The notes below the pieces were generated by a model. That model had not been told where the DNA came from and did no database searches. It saw only the letters and a program-made list of their open reading frames with translations. Below, in pieces: positions 60,038 through 64,000 of a DNA stretch of 64,000 bases (positions within the stretch are counted from its first letter, which is position 1; the number at the start of each line of letters is the position of its first letter). Position numbers and translations under genes: made by a program. The DNA comes from Pipra filicauda (lineage: Eukaryota > Chordata > Aves > Passeriformes > Pipridae). Where the stretch lies: positions 248,001 through 312,000 of the forward strand of contig NW_024103707.1 of the NCBI RefSeq assembly GCF_003945595.2, given 5' to 3'.

Positions 60038-63000
60038 CTGTCTAGCATACCAAAGGCTTTCCTTAAACTTCTAGTCTTGTATCCTGAGCCTGCTAAATGG
60101 CTAAAATACATGTGAAAGCAGTTAAATTCCCTTTAGAAATTGTAGCGCTATTTGTGCTTTACTGTCTTGCCTCTGGTGTTTTTAAAGACTCTCCCCCCTT
60201 TCTTGATTGCTCTGCCTATATGTTTGTTAAATGCAAAGTAAACTAGTTTAGAACACAGAGTAACCAAGCACTGGTTAGTGCTGAGAGGATTATTCTAAAT
60301 GACTTCTCTACTTTCACCCATAGATGGTTCCATCTTTTTGCTGTGAATCATGCACCGTCTCCTTTGTCTGAAAAGTGGAAAGTGAATGGTGCAGTAGCGA
60401 TATTCAAAAAAAAATATTTTGAGACTAGAGGAGTATTTAAGACACATGAATGTCATGCTGCCTCATAGGACTGCTGTAAAGTGCTGGGGAAGTGGTGTTG
60501 CTTACTGGTTTGGCAAGATCCTAAATGTTATATCACAATGTGTCTTAATACAGAGGGTTGCAGTCTCAACCAAACTTTGAGGAGCTTATGGAGTCCCAGT
60601 TGTTATACCCCTTGAGCTCCTGTTGTGGCTGACTGTAGCTGAGATAACTGTCCAGAGGTTTTTTCTGACTGTACTAATTTTTCTCCTGAGCAGTACCTTG
60701 GAAAGAGAGAAGACTGGTTTTAACTGGCATTGTAAGAAGAAAATAAAACCAGATTAAATGCTTGAAACAAACAGGCCCATTTATATAATTCAATGCTTTT
60801 AACTCTTTCTAATCTTCAGACACCGAATCTTAAAAATTAATAGCTTGTTTTCTTACAGATGAGTGATCAAATGTATTGATTGTTGGCACAACTGCTGTTG
60901 TGAAAATCAGGAGTAATAACTCCAATTGACTTCATTTGGATCAGAGGTAGAGCAGTATTAAATGCTTGTGGAAAAATGTCTTGAAAATGTTCTTGTTAAT
61001 GAAAAATAGATGACAGTAGACAAGTTTGAGTACATATTTTTATCATAAGAAGTTTACTAGCATTGCTACACCGTCAACTGGAAAAAAAATAGAAAAAGTA
61101 AGAGATCACTGCTTTAAAGAGATAACATACTTGTGATATTGAATTCTTAGTTGGCTTTGTAGTATGCATTTCCAGCTACAAAATCCTCAGTGCAGAATTT
61201 TGGACAAGACTGAGAAGTTAGATATGATCTTCAGTTTTACAAAAATCTAAGCAGTAAAACTGATCTGATGGGAACAAACCTACTTCTGAATTGTTGCAGC
61301 TCAAAGGAGATTTTTACTGGACACCAGCACTCAGGCTAAAAGAGGACTTAATCAGTGGCCAGCTGAAGCACAATTCTGTGTGCCAATGCATCACCGTAAT
61401 GTAAAGGAGTTTAACATTGATACAGCATAAAATAAAACAATTGTTAAACAGAAATATTTCACTCTATGCCAAATTACTCTAAAGCTAAAATACTTTATTC
61501 CAAGCTACATGGTACTAAATAAAATTAGCAAAGCTGAAATACACTTTTTCTATCAGGAAATAATCTGGTAGAAAATTTGTGACCTTCCCTCTCTCTTATA
61601 GTCCTACCCTATATAAAATCTGTTCTTAATATGTTAGGATACTGAGATTCACAGGGGAATTGGTAACCACCTTTGGAGGTGGCAGGTGGGGTTGGGGTTG
61701 GGGGATTAATTTAAAAGCCAGCCATGTGCTTTGAAGAAGTTAAAGACATTCTGCTTGCATCAGACCCCATGCCCAGCAGCAATTGTGATAGAGCAAGTCA
61801 GTTCCCCTCAGCTGTAGTTTCCCAGCCGTGGATGAGGTGACTGATAACACTGAAGGCAGGCAAGGATACACAGCCACTGAAGCAAGTTTTCTTCCAGTAT
61901 GAGACAGATGGCACCACTCCCGAGTTTACCCTGTTTTCTGTAGGCTATTGTTTGTTAATTAAATATAGGAAACAGGATGTGAGAGCTTAGATTCATCTGA
62001 CTCCATACAGCTGGGCTGAATCTTAACGTGTATGTGACGTATTTTACAGGTTTCTGAAAAACTGCCTAGTTTACACTGCAAGAAAAATTAAAATAATATA
62101 AATGCCATGAAATATGTAAGAGAAAGTGGACTTTGTCTCTAATTAACATGCAAAAAGGGGAAGCAGGAGATTAAGAGTCCTGACCAGATTTCTGCTTTAC
62201 CACTGGCATTAGTAATCAAATAGAAAATAGTGCAAAAGTGGGAGCATGATCCTGTTTTTAATACAGTCACTGGTGGTTTTACTATCCATTTCTTTGGATA
62301 AAATTCCCAACCATAAGCCCTTTCAGTTTTGTTGTCTAGAAGTATAGGCCTCCTTTTAATAATTTAATTATCCTTTTCTGAATAAACTTTAATGTTCTTC
62401 CTATTTATTTGTACAAAAGAAACTACAACTATTCTTTCAAGTCCTTAAGTGCTGTCTGGGTGGGTGGTCTTATTCTTCTTAAAAGACAAAAGTGTTGAAA
62501 AAAACCATCAAGTCCTGGCATTATTTATCTATTTATGGCTTCATATTAAATGTCAGATTGTCATTTAGGGTAGCCTTTAAAGCTTAAAAAACTTTAATTT
62601 GGTTTATAAAGTAGACTCTGATTATATGGGACTTATGTTACCCTCCCTGAAATTATTTTTTTCTGTAGACAACTGGATGATTTTTAGCTGTAATTTCTAT
62701 GCATTTTTTTCTAGTATTTTTCTATTTGTTTAAGTAAAAGAAGTCAAATAATCCTAGGCAGAAAACCAAATTACTGAAAAGATATAGTTTACTGCACAGG
62801 TCTTCAGTGATACAAGGAGATACTCCGTATCAAAAGGCTATAATTAGCAACTAACTAGATAAATTCAACAAATAAACAATTCAACATAAATATAAACCTT
62901 TGATGTTCAGAATTTCGAACAGGCAAATGTAAGGGTGAGATTCTGCTGCCATCAAGAGCAATGCAGAATGCACTAAACTAGTGGAAAGGTTAGCTTCACA

Positions 63001-64000
63001 TATGTGCAGAATCAGTATTATACCCAAAGACCCCAATCCAAATGCATAAACTGGACTATTTTGTAACAGTATCTCTTCCCATTTTTTTCCTTAGATCTTA
63101 AAAAGACATCAAGATTCCAGTGAAAGATCACTGTGCTATGCAATTTATTTATATATAGGGAAATGACAGCCCTTTTCCATAAACATTAGATTCTAAATCT
63201 GTATGCACATACAAATATTTAAAATTTTTTAAACTAATTTTGAATTTGATACTTCAATTAAACTGATGCATTTTTAAAGTAAATCAGATATGCAAAAACA
63301 TCACAATAGTGTACTGTAACTTGCAGGAACTGTTCACTTTGTGAAATGACGTGGAAAATAAGGCTACAGCCCAGCTCCACATTGGGGGCTAAGAATGTTA
63401 GCATGAGACTGTGACAGTTTCTAGGGAAGGAATTAATCCGCCTAAGCACAGATGTCTAGCACAGGTTAACATACATACACAGACGCAAAATACCAAAACC
63501 AGACATTTCATTTTAAAATGAGGGAAAGGATGTACCTCTTACCTTTTCCATCCTTCAGGTACAAAGAAAAGGTCAGCTCAAACTTTCACTGAATTAGTAG
63601 CTGATTGGAGACTCCAGTGCAGATATATTTTGTCCTGGTTTTCAGGGATCTTTGCAGCTGCCTGCTAGAATTCTTAACGCTAGTACTGAGGCCTTAGCAT
63701 AAGGTCCTGTATACACCTTTCTTATATAAGTATTTGAATATATTTCCTGCTACAAACTTATCTTGATTTATCTGGTTCATCTTGTAATAACCCTTGCCCT
63801 GTTACCTTAGCCATAGGTGGAAATAAAACTGGAACTTACAGTCCTTCTGTTACTTGGCTGGCTTCCAGGCCTGGAGTTTGTTCCGAACATTTCGGGAGCA
63901 ATTGTTCTTCGCATAAGAAACTCGCATAAGAATATGTTTTGCCTGGCAGCCTTCATTGCACAGGTCAAGCTCATATTGCCTTCTGTACATTTATGTAAGA
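60038..64000. other. Intergenic, no gene seen
   Basis: AT-rich sequence with a short G-rich stretch at 61684-61705. No exon, RNA gene or named repeat could be supported. Confidence 0.45.

Noticed and set aside
1..64000. CRISPR array, bacterial operon, tRNA or rRNA gene
   Set aside because: No regular spacer-repeat array, no bacterial gene organisation, and no cloverleaf or rRNA sequence was seen in the reading.

Overview
The window is nuclear DNA from a bird. It carries spliced genes with vertebrate splice sites, many CR1 LINE fragments whose 3' ends carry the typical bird 'ATTCTATGA'-like tail, bird-type ERV-L LTRs and one class II (ERVK-like) provirus. The background is AT-rich. I cannot name the species; the LTR families look more like a neoavian bird than chicken, but that is an impression.

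Layout. (1) 1-9.7 kb: the 3' end of a plus-strand gene I identify as ICE1, with five terminal coding exons (2496-8945) and the 3' UTR. Its introns hold an LTR fragment and a CR1 fragment. (2) 9.7-16.5 kb: intergenic DNA with a ~1.9 kb decayed CR1, a degenerate telomere-like tract, a perfect 13-bp inverted repeat and an ERV-L type LTR with leader ending about 0.5-1 kb before the next promoter. (3) 16.5-23.95 kb: the complete plus-strand HUS1 gene, with eight coding exons, an open frame of 284 codons, a CpG-rich promoter and a poly(A) signal. (4) 24-32.3 kb: a C-rich low-complexity block, an antisense ERV-L LTR, one sense CR1 and one antisense CR1. (5) 32.3-39.7 kb: a minus-strand provirus with two 208-bp LTRs, a 6-bp target duplication, PBS, PPT, broken gag, gag-dut-pro and pol, and no recognisable env. 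A second LTR is inserted in its integrase region. (6) 39.7-64 kb: a gene-poor stretch with CR1 pieces, two more LTR candidates (one with two CTCF-like motifs) and two unrecognised coding-like minus-strand ORFs.

The two host genes act in the nucleus but in different pathways: ICE1 in snRNA transcription and HUS1 in the 9-1-1 DNA damage clamp. They lie head to tail, about 7.9 kb apart between coding ends. I found no CRISPR, operon, tRNA or rRNA gene. I did not find a convincing new biological system. The best leads are the twin CTCF-like motifs in an LTR, the CpG-rich leader of the provirus, and the unrecognised ORF pair at 57.4-60.0 kb.
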